A stretch of DNA of 64,000 nucleotides from Hofstenia miamia (taxonomy: Eukaryota; Xenacoelomorpha; Acoela; Hofsteniidae). Shown here in pieces: positions 1-11,462 of this stretch. The stretch is from contig CABFPE010000187.1 in NCBI GenBank assembly GCA_900660155.1, forward strand, positions 463,037 to 527,036, written 5' to 3'. The stretch's first letter is position 1. Each line of letters opens with the position of its first letter. Both the position numbers and the translations under genes were made by a program. A model generated the notes under the pieces. It was not told where the DNA came from, ran no database searches, and saw only the letters and a program-made list of their open reading frames with translations.

Positions 1-178
1 ATTTGTTTACATTGCGATTTTTATACAACATATCTGCTATTTCAGTTATTTTTGTGTGAATTTTTATTTTATGATGGACTACAGTTCTAAGAACAAAGCA
101 CAAGTTTGGATCTAAAAAACTGAGCAGGAAAAAACAACTAAAAGCAGCACGAAAAGTCGTGCATGTGGCAAGTATTAN

Positions 179-1850
179 CTAACACATTTTCATAAAAAAG
201 TACATTGACGCAAAAATGATTAAATTGATTGATTTTACAAAACACATAGTCTTACACAGTTTTCATGAAAAGAAGTAAATTTATAAATTGAAAATGAATA
301 TCAAAACTATATACAATAAATTTAAGTATATGTATAGTACTTAAAACTTAATTTAATTAAAATATACTTGTAATTGTTTATGAGATTATAGAAACACAAC
401 AGCAATCATAAAATGATTTAAACTACATTTTGTGCATTAGGTATTAAAACAACTTAGGAACATTTTCTAAATATAGAAATAAATAGCTTAAATTATGATT
501 ATCAGAAGAAGATAAAATGAAATAAATACTTCTTCAAGGCGATTTACTCATTGTATTCAAATATTAAATATATATATCACAATATGCAATTAGGAAAACC
601 AGATTTTAACTCCATTTTCCCATTAAACGTTTTAAAATCATATAGAGATTGACCATTTTTAATAATAAATCCGATTTTGCTAGAGTTTCTAAGGCATAGC
701 ATTGGAGAGAATGCCAATATATAATGGATTTCCAAGTATTTTTCTACTATTTGAAAGTCTAAAATATGTAATTTTATTACTAGATTTAGTTCCAATTTTT
801 GATGTATTGCTACGGGTTTTAATACATCTAACACTTTGTTAGTTTCACTAGCACATGTTTTAACACAATTGACAAATATTCATTTTGCATAACGTTTTGA
901 CTTTGCATACACCTCCACTTTACGTGTGTATTCTAAATATTGCGTAATCTTTTCAGCAAATAGTAAAATTTATCGTTCAACTACATAATGTAATTTGTAG
1001 AATGCCTTAAGATGGGTATTTAGGCGCAATATTAAATAAAACACATAAAAACAAAACCATTAATGCTTCGAAATACAAAAAACTCTAAATATACAACAAG
1101 GAATTGTCGAATTTAAGTGTATGCACGTTTTTCTTTCTCGTTTTTTAAAGTTTATACTAAAAGTCATAAAGTTTGCACTTTGTTCAATGCTTATGACGTA
1201 CAGATATCTTCATTTTAACACATTAATCAGTTTTCACAATGATGCAAGTGGTGATGGTTGAATTCATTCAATAATGTAAGTTATTTTTGTATTTTAAAAA
1301 GTTAATATAACTCACTTTGTTTCATGTGACTACAAAATAATATAAAAATTTCACACATTTAATATCTTTGCTAACAAAAATTAGTATTAGACTTGTTGAA
1401 AATTAATTTCGAGATCTATGCATTTAGAAACGTAAAGTGGAGGTGTATTGCGAGATGTAAATTTTATATTTGAATACAATCAATAAATCGCCTTGAAGAA
1501 GTATTTATTTCATTTTATCTTCTTCTGATAATTTTAATTTAAGCTATTTATTTCTATATTTAAAAAATGTTCCTAAGTTTTTTTAATACCTAATGTACAA
1601 AATGTAGTTTAAATCATTTAATGATTGCTGTTGTGTTTCTATAATCTCATAAACAATTACAAGTATATTTTAATTAAATTAAGTTTTAAGTACTATACGT
1701 ATACTTAAATTTATTTTATATAGCTTTGATATTCATTTTCAATTTAAAAATTTACTTCTTTTCATGCAAACTGTGTACGACTATGTGTTTTGTAAAATCA
1801 ATCAATTTAATCATTTTTGCGTCAATGGTTTTTTTATGAAAATGTGTTAG
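179..1850. mobile_element. Foldback-type element with ~390-bp terminal inverted repeats
   Basis: The stretch from 179 to about 570 is found again in reverse complement at about 1460-1850. The outer ends read ctaacacattttcat (from 179) and atgaaaatgtgttag (ending 1850), and the arms match almost base for base with a few substitutions and small indels. A second short inverted match lies inside: cacctccactttacg near 911 and cgtaaagtggaggtg near 1432. No transposase or other convincing reading frame is present in the middle; the 85-codon minus-strand frame at 577-834 has no recognisable features. The structure is that of a non-autonomous foldback or long-TIR DNA transposon. The superfamily is not identifiable, and no clear target duplication was seen. 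Confidence 0.7.
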
Positions 1851-2091
1851 TCTTTTAGTAAATAAAAATGTTTTGCGAGTTTCATGACATCTAATTGATT
1901 CGTTTTTGAGATGGCGTTATGTATTCATTTGTGATTATCAAAATTTACTCATTGACTGAAGAAAAATGTGAATGTTAACGCTTTCTCAATAATTATACAG
2001 TTTTTATTTTAAATTCATAAACTATTATACAACTGCAAGTACTTTAACAATCATTGATTTGTAGAGTCTTAAAATTTATATTTAAATTAAA

Positions 2092-2199
2092 TATCCCAAA
2101 GGCAAATATTTTTTTTCGAAAAGGCAAAACAAATCGCTAAAAGGAAAATTCAATATCCCAAAGGCAAATAATTTTTTTCGAAAAGCAAAGCAAATCGTT
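2092..2199. repeat. Two-copy tandem duplication (~60 bp)
   Basis: The block beginning atatcccaaaggcaaata and containing ttttttcgaaaagg/ttttttcgaaaagc followed by caaatcg occurs twice in direct orientation, with a few substitutions between copies. No coding function is visible. The flanking stretches 1851-2090 and 2200-2650 are AT-rich with nothing recognised. Confidence 0.75.
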
Positions 2200-2750
2200 G
2201 TAGTATTGTATATTAACCTGTGAATTAATGTATATAGTTATTTTACCCCTAATTATATTATTATACATAACATGCATCCATTATCTAATACTACACTTAT
2301 TTAACTTAGTTGATGAGATGTATCTCTAGAAATCTACCATTAATGAAACACGTACAAATCATGTCTACTTTCTCATTGTATAATAAATAGTATTATTAAA
2401 TTTACTAAACTAGCGATTACTATATTTCAATCATCCTTCTCTCATGCTAATGTCAATTGCATGTTAAATTAATAGCTAGGTAAAACGTTTGCATTTATCA
2501 GTTTAGAGAATACTATAGATTTTTACCTATTTACAAAGAAGACATAGGAGTTTAAATTTTTATATTAATACTAATGTTTATGAAATGTAATAATTTATCA
2601 AACATATTAACATAAAACTAGTACATGTAGAAAAATAGTGAAAGCAAAACTATACATTTTCTATTTACTAAACTGTAATACAATACGTTTTGCAATAGCA
2701 CTGTTCCCAATCCCCATGCCATCATTGAGGAAAAGTTTTTTAATGTACAA

Positions 2751-2921
2751 AATAACGTCAGAAAAGAAATGTAAGTCACAAATGTGAAAAAACGTCAGAA
2801 AAGAAATGTAAGTCACAAATGTGAAAAAACGTTGGAAAAGAAATGCATAAGTCACAAATGTGAAAAAGCGTCGCAAAAGGAATGTAAGTTACAAACATGG
2901 AAAAACTTCAGAAAGAAATGT
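2751..2921. repeat. Minisatellite, ~37-bp unit, about 4.5 copies
   Basis: The unit aacgtcagaaaagaaatg + taagtcacaaatgtgaaaa repeats directly. The first two copies are identical, and the third and fourth carry substitutions and a small insertion. The array abuts the copia LTR that starts at 2923. A 71-codon minus-strand frame across the array merely reflects the repeat (recurrent FFTFVTY) and is not treated as a gene. Confidence 0.85.
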
Positions 2922-2922
2922 A

Positions 2923-3070
2923 TGAAAATGTTCATATATAAACACAAAGTAGAATAATTTATTGTATGTATATTTAGCACACAGAGCTACACCAACTTCA
3001 CATACACTTGTTTTCTTATCACAGTCTTTCCGTCTGTTTACGTCAACAGCAGGTTCTTTTATATTTAACA
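2923..3070 (-). repeat. 3' LTR of the first copia copy (148 bp)
   Basis: On the + strand it runs from tgaaaatgttcatat to ctcatatttaaca-type sequence ending atatttaaca, so on the element's own strand it begins TGTTAAATAT and ends CATTTTCA. It matches 7173-7320 along its whole length and has the same size, 148 bp. Immediately inside it (3071 onward) the minus strand has the purine-rich run aggataacagggaa, the expected polypurine tract. Confidence 0.85.
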
Positions 3071-3087
3071 TTCCCTGTTATCCTTTT

Positions 3088-3963
3088 TTAAAGATTGATA
3101 TCATCCAACTTCAAGGTTCCCAAAGTTATTGCTTCCCTAAGCTGTTGTTGGGATGTCGTATTATATTTAGGAAGACTGTCAGCTAATTGTTCATTAGTTG
3201 CAATTAAATAAATCTTCTGAAGATCACCATTTTTTAACATTTCTCTAATGCAAGCAATATCTATTCTTAAACATTTCCTGATTAATCCTTTTAAAGAATG
3301 AACAGCATTGTAAAGAGATTTGCAATCCATAGCGCAATGAAGAGGTAACTGTATTCTAATAATCTCTTTCAATAATCCACAAATAAATAAAGCTTCATCA
3401 AGTGCCTGAGATAATGAAATAGTTTCTGCAGCTAGCATACTTCTAGCTACTCATATCAGTTTAAAGGACTTCCATGATGTTAATGAAAATTTCTGATTCT
3501 TTCTAACAAGTAAAATAATATAACCTCCTTGACTCCCCCCTTCTCTTAAGTTCTAAAATGAAGCATCACAAAACAAAAGCAATTTACATTTAGTTAAGTC
3601 TCTAATGTTCTTAAAATTCAATTCACAAGATTTGTGTTGCAATTTTCTTATCAGCTTATTGACAGCATATATAATATCAGTATGGCCATCATCTACCTTC
3701 ACTGCTAAATTTGATATATTGAAAGCAAGATCAGGTCTTGTCCTCGTCGATATCCACAACAATTGACCAACACCTTTTCTTCCTAAGCCAACTTGCTCAG
3801 TTGCAGACTCAAATGATGTAATCTGACTCAACTGTGATACATAAGAATTTTGATCCACTGATATGATACATTCACCTTTAGTAGACATATTCAGCCCCAG
3901 AAATGGAAAGTTATTTGATTTTTCACTACTGACTCGAGATATTTGCTTTAATGGTTCAATCAC
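3088..3963 (-). pseudogene. Copia RNase H / C-terminal RT fragment, broken
   Basis: Reads on the minus strand as the last part of a Ty1/copia polyprotein. It has the RT connection segment (TRTRPDLAFNISNLA, residues 52-66 of the frame at 3553-3963), then the RNase H motifs LLFCDASF, LAAETISLSQALDEA and DCKSLYNAVHS, and finally a C-terminal tail ending TLKLDDINL before the stop at 3088. Stop codons and frame changes between 3438 and 3553 separate the pieces, so it cannot make an intact protein. Unlike the copy at 7389 it keeps the whole RNase H C-terminus, about 30 residues longer, which shows the other copy has an internal deletion. Confidence 0.85.
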
Positions 3964-4121
3964 TGCATCACCAAAAACAGAATGACCACACCAAAATAAA
4001 TCATCTACGTGGGTACAGATGAAACCCTGTTTATCGTCATTTTCCCACAGAAATAACGTTGGATCATACTTTTAAACTACCATGTTAAGGCACAACAAAC
4101 TTTCTTTCAGTGTATGATACC

Positions 4122-5121
4122 NNNNNNNNNNNNNNNNNNNNNNNNNNNNNNNNNNNNNNNNNNNNNNNNNNNNNNNNNNNNNNNNNNNNNNNNNNNNNNN
4201 NNNNNNNNNNNNNNNNNNNNNNNNNNNNNNNNNNNNNNNNNNNNNNNNNNNNNNNNNNNNNNNNNNNNNNNNNNNNNNNNNNNNNNNNNNNNNNNNNNNN
4301 NNNNNNNNNNNNNNNNNNNNNNNNNNNNNNNNNNNNNNNNNNNNNNNNNNNNNNNNNNNNNNNNNNNNNNNNNNNNNNNNNNNNNNNNNNNNNNNNNNNN
4401 NNNNNNNNNNNNNNNNNNNNNNNNNNNNNNNNNNNNNNNNNNNNNNNNNNNNNNNNNNNNNNNNNNNNNNNNNNNNNNNNNNNNNNNNNNNNNNNNNNNN
4501 NNNNNNNNNNNNNNNNNNNNNNNNNNNNNNNNNNNNNNNNNNNNNNNNNNNNNNNNNNNNNNNNNNNNNNNNNNNNNNNNNNNNNNNNNNNNNNNNNNNN
4601 NNNNNNNNNNNNNNNNNNNNNNNNNNNNNNNNNNNNNNNNNNNNNNNNNNNNNNNNNNNNNNNNNNNNNNNNNNNNNNNNNNNNNNNNNNNNNNNNNNNN
4701 NNNNNNNNNNNNNNNNNNNNNNNNNNNNNNNNNNNNNNNNNNNNNNNNNNNNNNNNNNNNNNNNNNNNNNNNNNNNNNNNNNNNNNNNNNNNNNNNNNNN
4801 NNNNNNNNNNNNNNNNNNNNNNNNNNNNNNNNNNNNNNNNNNNNNNNNNNNNNNNNNNNNNNNNNNNNNNNNNNNNNNNNNNNNNNNNNNNNNNNNNNNN
4901 NNNNNNNNNNNNNNNNNNNNNNNNNNNNNNNNNNNNNNNNNNNNNNNNNNNNNNNNNNNNNNNNNNNNNNNNNNNNNNNNNNNNNNNNNNNNNNNNNNNN
5001 NNNNNNNNNNNNNNNNNNNNNNNNNNNNNNNNNNNNNNNNNNNNNNNNNNNNNNNNNNNNNNNNNNNNNNNNNNNNNNNNNNNNNNNNNNNNNNNNNNNN
5101 NNNNNNNNNNNNNNNNNNNNN
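4122..5121. other. Assembly gap (1000 N)
   Basis: One thousand consecutive unknown bases, a conventional scaffold-gap length. The left side is copia sequence and the right side a non-LTR reverse transcriptase scrap. The open frames that cross it are artefacts of the Ns. Confidence 0.99.
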
Positions 5122-5290
5122 ATCATCTCATATATCTCAAAACAAATCCAGTTGCATAGCCCTTTTAAGCTTAAACAACGCTTTCAATTCCCTGAATTTT
5201 GAAATTTTGGCGATTATAATTAAAAATTACGGATTTCAACAAATTCAATTTAATTTACTTATGGGTTTTTTAGAAAATAGAAAACAGCGT
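5122..5290 (+). pseudogene. Non-LTR reverse transcriptase scrap
   Basis: The sequence atccagttgcatagcc + cttttaagcttaaacaac and the following tacttatgggttttttagaaaa closely match 26375-26475. That region reads as the RT block with the first catalytic Asp region ([11 protein letters not shown]). The piece is too short and broken to encode a product. It is the remnant of one family member whose upstream part would lie in the gap. Confidence 0.55.
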
Positions 5291-7172
5291 GTTTAGTAAT
5301 ATTAATATTGTTGCTTTTAAAAACATGTAACCACTTGCAAACATTCTTCCGGTTTTCTGGAACTGGAAAATTTCAACTAATGTAATATTGCACAGAGTCG
5401 AGATTGGTCATTGATTGCGAAACTTAACTCTTTGTTTTATTCTTCATTGTATTTTGCTTTATGTATAATTTTATACACATGACACCCCAGATGAGCGCAT
5501 GTTTGCATCGCTCACCACAACGTGTTGTGCTGATTTAATTTCAATTGATGTTGGTTTTTTAATACAAAGGTAAAAAGCGATAGTTATCTTGCATTGCATC
5601 TGTTATTAAACTTTATATAATTTTCCTGTATTATTTAAATGAATATCTGCCCCATTTCTTCATCTATGTCTAGTGAATCCAATGTTCTGTGCTCTCCAGA
5701 TCAAATTCTATTTTAAAGAGGCTCTCAATTGGGTGATTAATTGGAACGCAAATGCGTAACTGACGCCATATGGCAAAGTTTTGAAACTGATTCAATCTTC
5801 ATTAATTATGCCATCATTTGAAATGCAATTGGCATTCGTCACTGACGTTTGGAAATTCTCCTGAGTTGTTTGAAAGAGTCGATTAAGTTATTCTTTTGTA
5901 AACATCAAATGCGCGCTATCTTTGCACAGGCGCTGATAAACTCTTTGTTCCGTTAGATTTTCACTTATCATTATTATTTCTACGGACTCCAATTTCATTT
6001 CGATTTCAGATAAATATCATTCCTCCATAGAGTAAAATTAATGTGTGCATATCGCAATCAGCCGTTCATTTATGTTGTTTAGCGTATATATGTAGATTTG
6101 ATCCAGGTGTTCTTCTGAATTGAATAAGCTGTGAAACCCAGTATTATTAAGAATCAGTGACGTAGCCAAGGGGGAATATAAATTAAAATTGGTATTCCCT
6201 GCTGATTTATCATTAAACGGTTTTTCTATATTGGAAGGATTACAAAAAGTGAAATTTTGTAAGACATTTATAATTTAGAGTCCGCGTTCGTTTTTTGACG
6301 TTTAAATTACGTTGGAAATCTTTGTACGGTTACAACACTTTAGATGGGCACACTGGAATAAATTTTGAACATTTAGTTATAAAGTAAACATTTATCTGCA
6401 GTTTAATTCATGAATTTATCATAGATTATAACTTTAATTGTCAAAGGAACTGGAACTCTAGTTGGATTCTAAATAAAATCGAATTGGCTTCGCTATTCAG
6501 CCGAGACTATTACTTCTATGTGAACCCCTTTTCGAAAAACCTGGCTAAGAAAATATATATTTGTATTTTTACATAACATTGTTATTGTATTGATATAGTT
6601 ATTGAAATTTAGTTGCAGTTTATGTTTGGAAAAACTTTTATTGATGTTTTATTTGAATTTTTTCTTCACTGTTTAAGATTAGTTGTATGCACACTTAACA
6701 ACTTTTCGTACTTGATGGACTAGTCGGTTTCCGTATTCGTTCTTAGAAAATTGAAAATGTTATGCCCACAATACAAGCATCTCAAATAATATTAAATGCA
6801 TGAGGACAAAATACGATCCATATTCATATTTTTTCAGCATTGTAGCTGATGAATGCAAAAAAAATCCTTTATTCTTCATTTGCTTCTTAGTTCCATTTCA
6901 AACGTCTTTAATTTCTTGTTGTCGTTCAAATCTTTAATATAGCACCCAACACTAGTCCTCCATTACCCATTTCTGTTTGCATTCCGCTATTGTACAGTTG
7001 TCCATTCGATCAACAGTTGAGTGTGGACGCAAGCAATCCGACTCTCCCTGTTTTGTTGGACAGATGATGAGGATTCCAAACTGATAAAGTTTCTTAACCC
7101 AAGACATTGGATCAAACTGTTATGAAAAGTTGTTACACATAATATTGTTTTCCAGCAAGCGTTCGTATATAT
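5291..7172. other. Intergenic AT-rich DNA, nothing identified
   Basis: No reading frame with recognisable features, no RNA gene and no terminal-repeat element was seen between the reverse transcriptase scrap and the copia 3' LTR. Confidence 0.5.
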
Positions 7173-7320
7173 TGAAAATAATCATATATAAACACAAAGT
7201 AGAATAATTTATTGTACGTATATTTAGCACACAAAGCTACACCGACTTGACATACACTTGTTTCCTCGTCTCCGTGTTTCCGTATGTTTACGTCGATAGC
7301 AGGTTCTCTAATATTTAACG
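7173..7320 (-). repeat. Copia 3' LTR (148 bp)
   Basis: Runs from tgaaaataatcatat to taatatttaacg on the + strand. It is the same length as the LTR at 2923-3070 and nearly identical. The inner terminus has mutated from the expected ...aaca to ...aacg, so the element-strand start reads CGTT instead of TGTT. Confidence 0.88.
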
Positions 7321-7341
7321 TTCCCTGTTATCTTTTTTTTT
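7321..7341 (-). promoter_or_regulatory. Polypurine tract of the copia element
   Basis: On the minus strand a purine-rich run of A followed by GATAACAGGGAA lies directly upstream of the 3' LTR. That is where second-strand priming occurs in LTR retrotransposons. The equivalent run sits at the same place in the first copy (3071-3090). Confidence 0.65.
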
Positions 7342-7388
7342 AAGGATTGATATCATCGAACTTCAAGGTTCCCAAAGTTATTGCTTCC

Positions 7389-8792
7389 CTAACATTGCTT
7401 TTCTAATATTTGTCTAATGCAAGCAATATCTATTCTTAAACGTTTCTCGGTTACTCCTTTTAAAGAATGAACAGCATCATAAAGAGATTTGCAATCCGTA
7501 GCGCAATGAAGAGGTAACTGTATTCCAATAATCTCTTTCCATAATCCACAAATAAATAAAGCTTCATCAAGTGCCTGAGATAATGAAATAGTTTCTGCGG
7601 CTAGGGTACTTCTAGCTACTCGTTTCAGTTTGAAGGACTTCCATGATATTAATGCAAATTTCTGATTCTTTCCAACAAGTAAAATAATATACCCTCCTTG
7701 ACTCCCTCCTTCTCTTAAGTTCCCAAATGAAGCATCACAAAACAAAAGCAATTTACATTTAGTTAAGTCTCCAATGTTCTTAAAATTCAATTCACAAAAT
7801 TCGTGTTGCAATTTTCTTATCAGCTTACTGACAGCATATATAATATCGGTATGACCATCATCCACCTTCGCTGCTAAATTTAATATATTGAAAGCAAGAT
7901 CAGGTCTTGTCCTCGTCGATATCCACAATAATTGACCAACACCTTTTCTTCCTAAGCCAACTTGCTCAGTTGCAGACTCAAATGATGTAATCTGACTCAA
8001 CCGTGATACATAAGAATTTTGATCCACTGATATGATACCTTCACCTTTAGTAGAAATATTCAGCCCCAGAAATGGAAAGTTATTCGATTTTTCACTACTG
8101 ACTCGAAATATTTGCTTTAATGGTTCAATCACTGCATCACCAAAAACAGAATCGCCACACCAAAATAAATCATCTACGTGTGCACAGATGAAACCCTGTT
8201 TATCGTCATTTTCCCACAGAAATAACGCTGGATCATACTTCGAAACTACCATGTTAAGGCACAACAAACTTTCTTTCAGTGTACGATACCAACACCTTGA
8301 TGCGTCAGTCAAGCCATATACCGGTTTAATCAATTTCCACAATTTTCCTTTTTTTGCGTAATTGTGAGGAGGTTCTAAGAAGACGTCTCTATCCAAATAC
8401 TTTCCACTGCTTTGAAGAAAAGCTGCCTTTATATCCATACAATGAGGCTCCCATCCATGGCAAACTGCAACAGTAAATAATAATCTAATAGTCTTTTGAC
8501 TACAAGTTGGGGTATCAGTTTGAAAATTCTCAATTTCCTGGAAGCCTTTCGCCACAAGCCTTGCTTTTTTGATGACCTCACCACTGGGCCCGTCTTTTAA
8601 ACTATACACCCAACGTGTCTGAATTCTCTCTTGTCCAATATCTTCAACTTCCTCAAACGTCTCATACATCTGCCAGTTCTCTATCTCCTTAAGTTCCGCC
8701 TGCGTAAAGTCGTACTTCGACGGTAGATTAGAAGCTAGTAAAGTTTCCTGTTCTTTATCATTCTGTTCTGTTGACGTAGACGGTTCATCCAA
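7389..8792 (-). pseudogene. Copia reverse transcriptase and RNase H
   Basis: Open for 467 codons. It starts after an acidic linker and shows the copia RT blocks in order: TRWVYSLKDG and KARLVAKGFQE (near residues 60-90), the first catalytic Asp in HCMDIKAAFLQ (about 118), KPVYGLTDASRCWY (about 158-171), and the catalytic HVDDLFWCG (about 209-217). Then come TRTRPDLAFN and RNase H with LLFCDASFGN, STLAAETISLSQAL and ATDCKSLYDAVHS. It ends early in ...IACIRQILEKQC because about 90 bases present in the copy at 3088 are missing. The true frame continues upstream through a stop/frameshift at about 8793-8830 into the linker piece, so the marked Met is not a natural start. Confidence 0.9.
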
Positions 8793-8817
8793 TTCTTTGT
8801 TTAATGTATTACAGTTC

Positions 8818-9213
8818 TCATGATTCCACGTCAGATTTCCAATCTAAATGATCCACAAAGCATTCGACATCTCTTGGTGCCAAAAACTCGACATTGTACT
8901 TATGTTTATTTTTACCAGTATATTTACCTGCACGGCTTTTTATGACTGCTTTGTACTCTCTTCTTATACAGTTGCACAATTCAGATGGAACAAACTTTAC
9001 CGTTTGGCCTATGTCAGGTATTTTCTGATTCGAAAAAGAAAACCGTGGCAACACGTTCTCATCAACGGAACTATCGTCATCAGAATCACTCAGAACTGCT
9101 TGCTCTTTTACAAGTGGGTCAGTTTCACTGGGAATGCAAGGTGCCTGATTTGAGAAATTAGATTTCTTTAAATGAGACTGCATCAATCTACTTTTATGTA
9201 CCCTTACATACAA
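8818..9213 (-). pseudogene. Copia integrase C-terminal/linker segment
   Basis: 131 codons on the minus strand. The first part (YVRVHKSRL) continues the integrase C-terminal domain, and the rest is a Ser/Asp/Asn-rich linker (DSDDDSSVDENVLPRFSF) of the kind found between integrase and RT in copia polyproteins. It is joined to its neighbours on both sides only through frameshifts. Confidence 0.75.
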
Positions 9214-9422
9214 ACCACCATGACGGAAAAAACTACTTGACTGTCAACTCCTAGCACTACGCCAGGCCCCCTACAATGTTTGTTTCCATCCCTTTTATAG
9301 AAAACCTCATCGCCAAAAGAGAAACTAGTGTCAGTTGGTCGCAAGTTACGAGCCAATGCTATGTCGTATTCTACCTGATGTTTCAGTTTCCATGTAAGCT
9401 TTCCTGGCAGCTGAAAGTGCAA
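9204..9422 (-). pseudogene. Copia integrase C-terminal fragment
   Basis: Reads LPGKLTWKLKHQVEYDIALARN, then PTDTSFSFGDEVFYKRDGN and GPGVVLGVDSQVVF. The 'GDEVFYKRD...GPGVVLG' block is the small C-terminal domain of copia integrases. It overlaps the upstream integrase frame (9346-9828) and the downstream linker frame (8818-9213) in other phases, showing a frameshift near 9380-9410 and another near 9220-9230. Confidence 0.75.
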
Positions 9423-9828
9423 TTAAATGCTTGCCTATTAAACCAGTATCAATTTCATGTGAAAGCGCAGGGAGTTTGTTGCTTAATACACCAGTTAAGT
9501 TGGGATTTCTGCCATATACTAACATGTACGGACTGTAACCGGATGTTGAGGATAAACAATTTTTAGCAAACGCAACATTTTCAATACCTGTTTCCAGATC
9601 TAGGCCCGTCTCACTGAAGACCTTATTTAACATTGTAGTCAAAACTTGATTATGGCGCTCAATTGTGCCATTAGACCATGGACTATAAGCAGCTGTAGTA
9701 GTAATTTTTGTATCCAACCTCTCGCCTAACAGGCGAATTAAATCATTGTTAAATTCGCCACCATTATCCGAAATGATCCTTTTAGGGCACCCTAATTTTA
9801 ACACCCAATGACGCATAAATATATTCAC
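9346..9828 (-). pseudogene. Copia integrase catalytic core
   Basis: 160 codons. Contains the second and third catalytic positions of the DDE integrase core: RIISDNGGEF (about residue 18-27), then AYSPWSNGTIERHNQVL (about 47-63) with the catalytic Glu. The first Asp is in the neighbouring frame (VAMDLHELK of the 9825 frame). The two frames overlap by 4 bases at 9825-9828, and a single-base slip there would restore continuity. Confidence 0.88.
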
Positions 9829-11432
9829 AATGATGGCAGGATAATTGTAGCTACACTAAACCGAGTAAACTGATCTAATATATGGAGGTACCAAATTTTC
9901 TTCGATTTTAACTCATGTAGGTCCATAGCAACAGTATCATTAAACTCGCCCGCACTAGGCATGCAAACTACGGGCTTTGGTGGTAAATTTGAATTCATTT
10001 TACAAGAAATGCATTCTTTAGTTATGCTATCAATTAATTCAAAAACAACCTTGTTTTTAACACCGGAATTTTTCACTAAAGTAGATAATCGGGCTGCACT
10101 TGGATGAGCAAATTGTTTATGGAGTTTTATAATTGCATTTTTTAATTCCGAATCTGTCATTTTCGCAAGAGGGCATAAGCTTGCAAATACATCTACAGAA
10201 TCTCTTTCATTTTTCAAAAGATCTAATACAATATGCCCTGTGGTAGTTGTTATTAATTCGATTCTCTCACCCAGTAGCCATACGACGTCACCAACCAAAT
10301 CTAGCACTAATCCCGCCTTCTTAAGAGACGTTTTACTAATAAGCAATGGCAACTTACCATCTACAACTCGTACAGCAAGTGATACCTCTTGAGTTCCGAA
10401 TATAACAGGTATAATTACATTCCAGAAGGATTTCCTTCTATTCTTATCACCAAATACAAAAACTTTTGGAACGTTGCTGTATTGCCATTTTACCTCGTTT
10501 TGCTCTTCTTTAGATAGTGAATTAATATAGTCGTTCAACCAAATGCGACCACAAACAGATGTAGTACAAGCAGTATCAACTATTCCTCTTCCATAAGACT
10601 GCTCCAACAAGCTGGGTAATTTCTCAGCATAACAATGATTAACATACTGCTCCGTATCAGTTTTATGTGGACACGTCCATGACAAATGCATTTTGGAATC
10701 GCATATGTAGCATCTTCTTTCTGCCGTTTGACGATTGCGCACTTGAGAACGGCCACCATGTTGTACACCTGACCTCCTATAACGATAATACTTTTGTCCA
10801 CGGCTAGCTAAGTAAACGTCATTATTTTGACACTGTTCTGATTCAAGCTGGACAACATGAAATGCTGTAGCTTCCATTTTGATTCCAGATGCTGCAGATG
10901 TAGTTGGCTGCATGGACGACCCACCATAAATGCGCTTCAAGGCTGATTTTATAGCAATAAATTCCAGCTTCTGAGCAGACGAAAGAACTAACTGACGCTC
11001 TTTCTCTTCAAGACCAGCATTGTCCAACAATTTGAAAGCAAGCACTGCATCAGGCAATTCCATTTTATATACTTTAGCTTTGTTGTAAAACCTATCGAAT
11101 TCATTTATGTAATCAGGCATAGAAACATCACAAGATTTGCAATACTTTTCAAATTTTGAATTGGCTTCATAAGCCAAATCTGCTGCGTCACGTTCAAAGC
11201 ATTTTTCCAACTTATCCAATAACGTTTTCAAACCATCTTCACAATTAATTTCAGCCAGAGTTAATTCCAAAGCAGCTTCCCGATACTTTCCCACAAGATT
11301 TAATACAATAGCTGGGGCTTGTTGCTTTTGTTCCAAATTCGTTACAGTTTGCCATATTTGAATTTTTTGTTTCCAAACAGAAAATGGTTTATCCTCAGTC
11401 CATAGAGGCGGTGTTTTAAATGATCCAACCAT
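9825..11432 (-). pseudogene. Copia gag, protease and N-terminal integrase
   Basis: Open for 535 codons from ATG at 11432. Residues 1-190 are a copia-type Gag (PPLWTEDKPFSVWKQKIQIW start, then a UBN2-like helical region). Residues 241-254 are a CX2CX4HX4C zinc knuckle (CYICDSKMHLSWTC). Protease follows with the DTACTTSVCG active-site motif at about 286-295. Then comes the HHCC zinc domain (HKQFAHPSAARL ... CISC, about 438-477) and the first part of the integrase core (TVAMDLHELK). It is the longest undamaged part of the element. It runs out at a frameshift in the integrase at 9825. Confidence 0.88.
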
Positions 11433-11451
11433 CCTATGCTATCCAACCACT

Positions 11452-11462
11452 CTCTGCTACCA
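11452..11462 (-). other. Primer-binding site for initiator Met-tRNA
   Basis: Directly next to the 5' LTR the minus strand reads TGGTAGCAGAG followed by AGTGGTTGGAT. The first eleven bases are complementary to the 3' end of eukaryotic initiator Met-tRNA (…CTCTGCTACCA), and the similarity continues less strictly after that. Many copia elements prime reverse transcription on this tRNA. Confidence 0.75.

Larger units (their letters stand above)
2923..4121 (-). mobile_element. Ty1/copia element, first copy, 3' part only (runs into gap)
   Basis: This is a second copy of the element seen complete at 7173-11579. It contains the 3' LTR, polypurine tract and the RNase H/RT 3' coding region in the same (minus) orientation. 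Nucleotide identity to the other copy is high throughout the overlap. The upstream part is lost in the 1000-base gap beginning at 4122. No copia sequence is seen on the far side of the gap, so the rest is either inside the gap or deleted. Confidence 0.85.

Noticed and set aside
2661-2876. 71-codon minus-strand frame with repeated FFTFVTY
   Set aside because: Product of the 37-bp minisatellite; no independent sign of coding.
4107-5202. Three long open frames across the gap
   Set aside because: They consist almost wholly of unknown residues from the 1000 Ns and have no sequence support.
8032-8361. 109-codon + strand frame
   Set aside because: Complement of the copia reverse transcriptase on the minus strand.
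8848-9566. Two + strand frames of ~100 codons
   Set aside because: Complements of the copia integrase C-terminal and linker segments.
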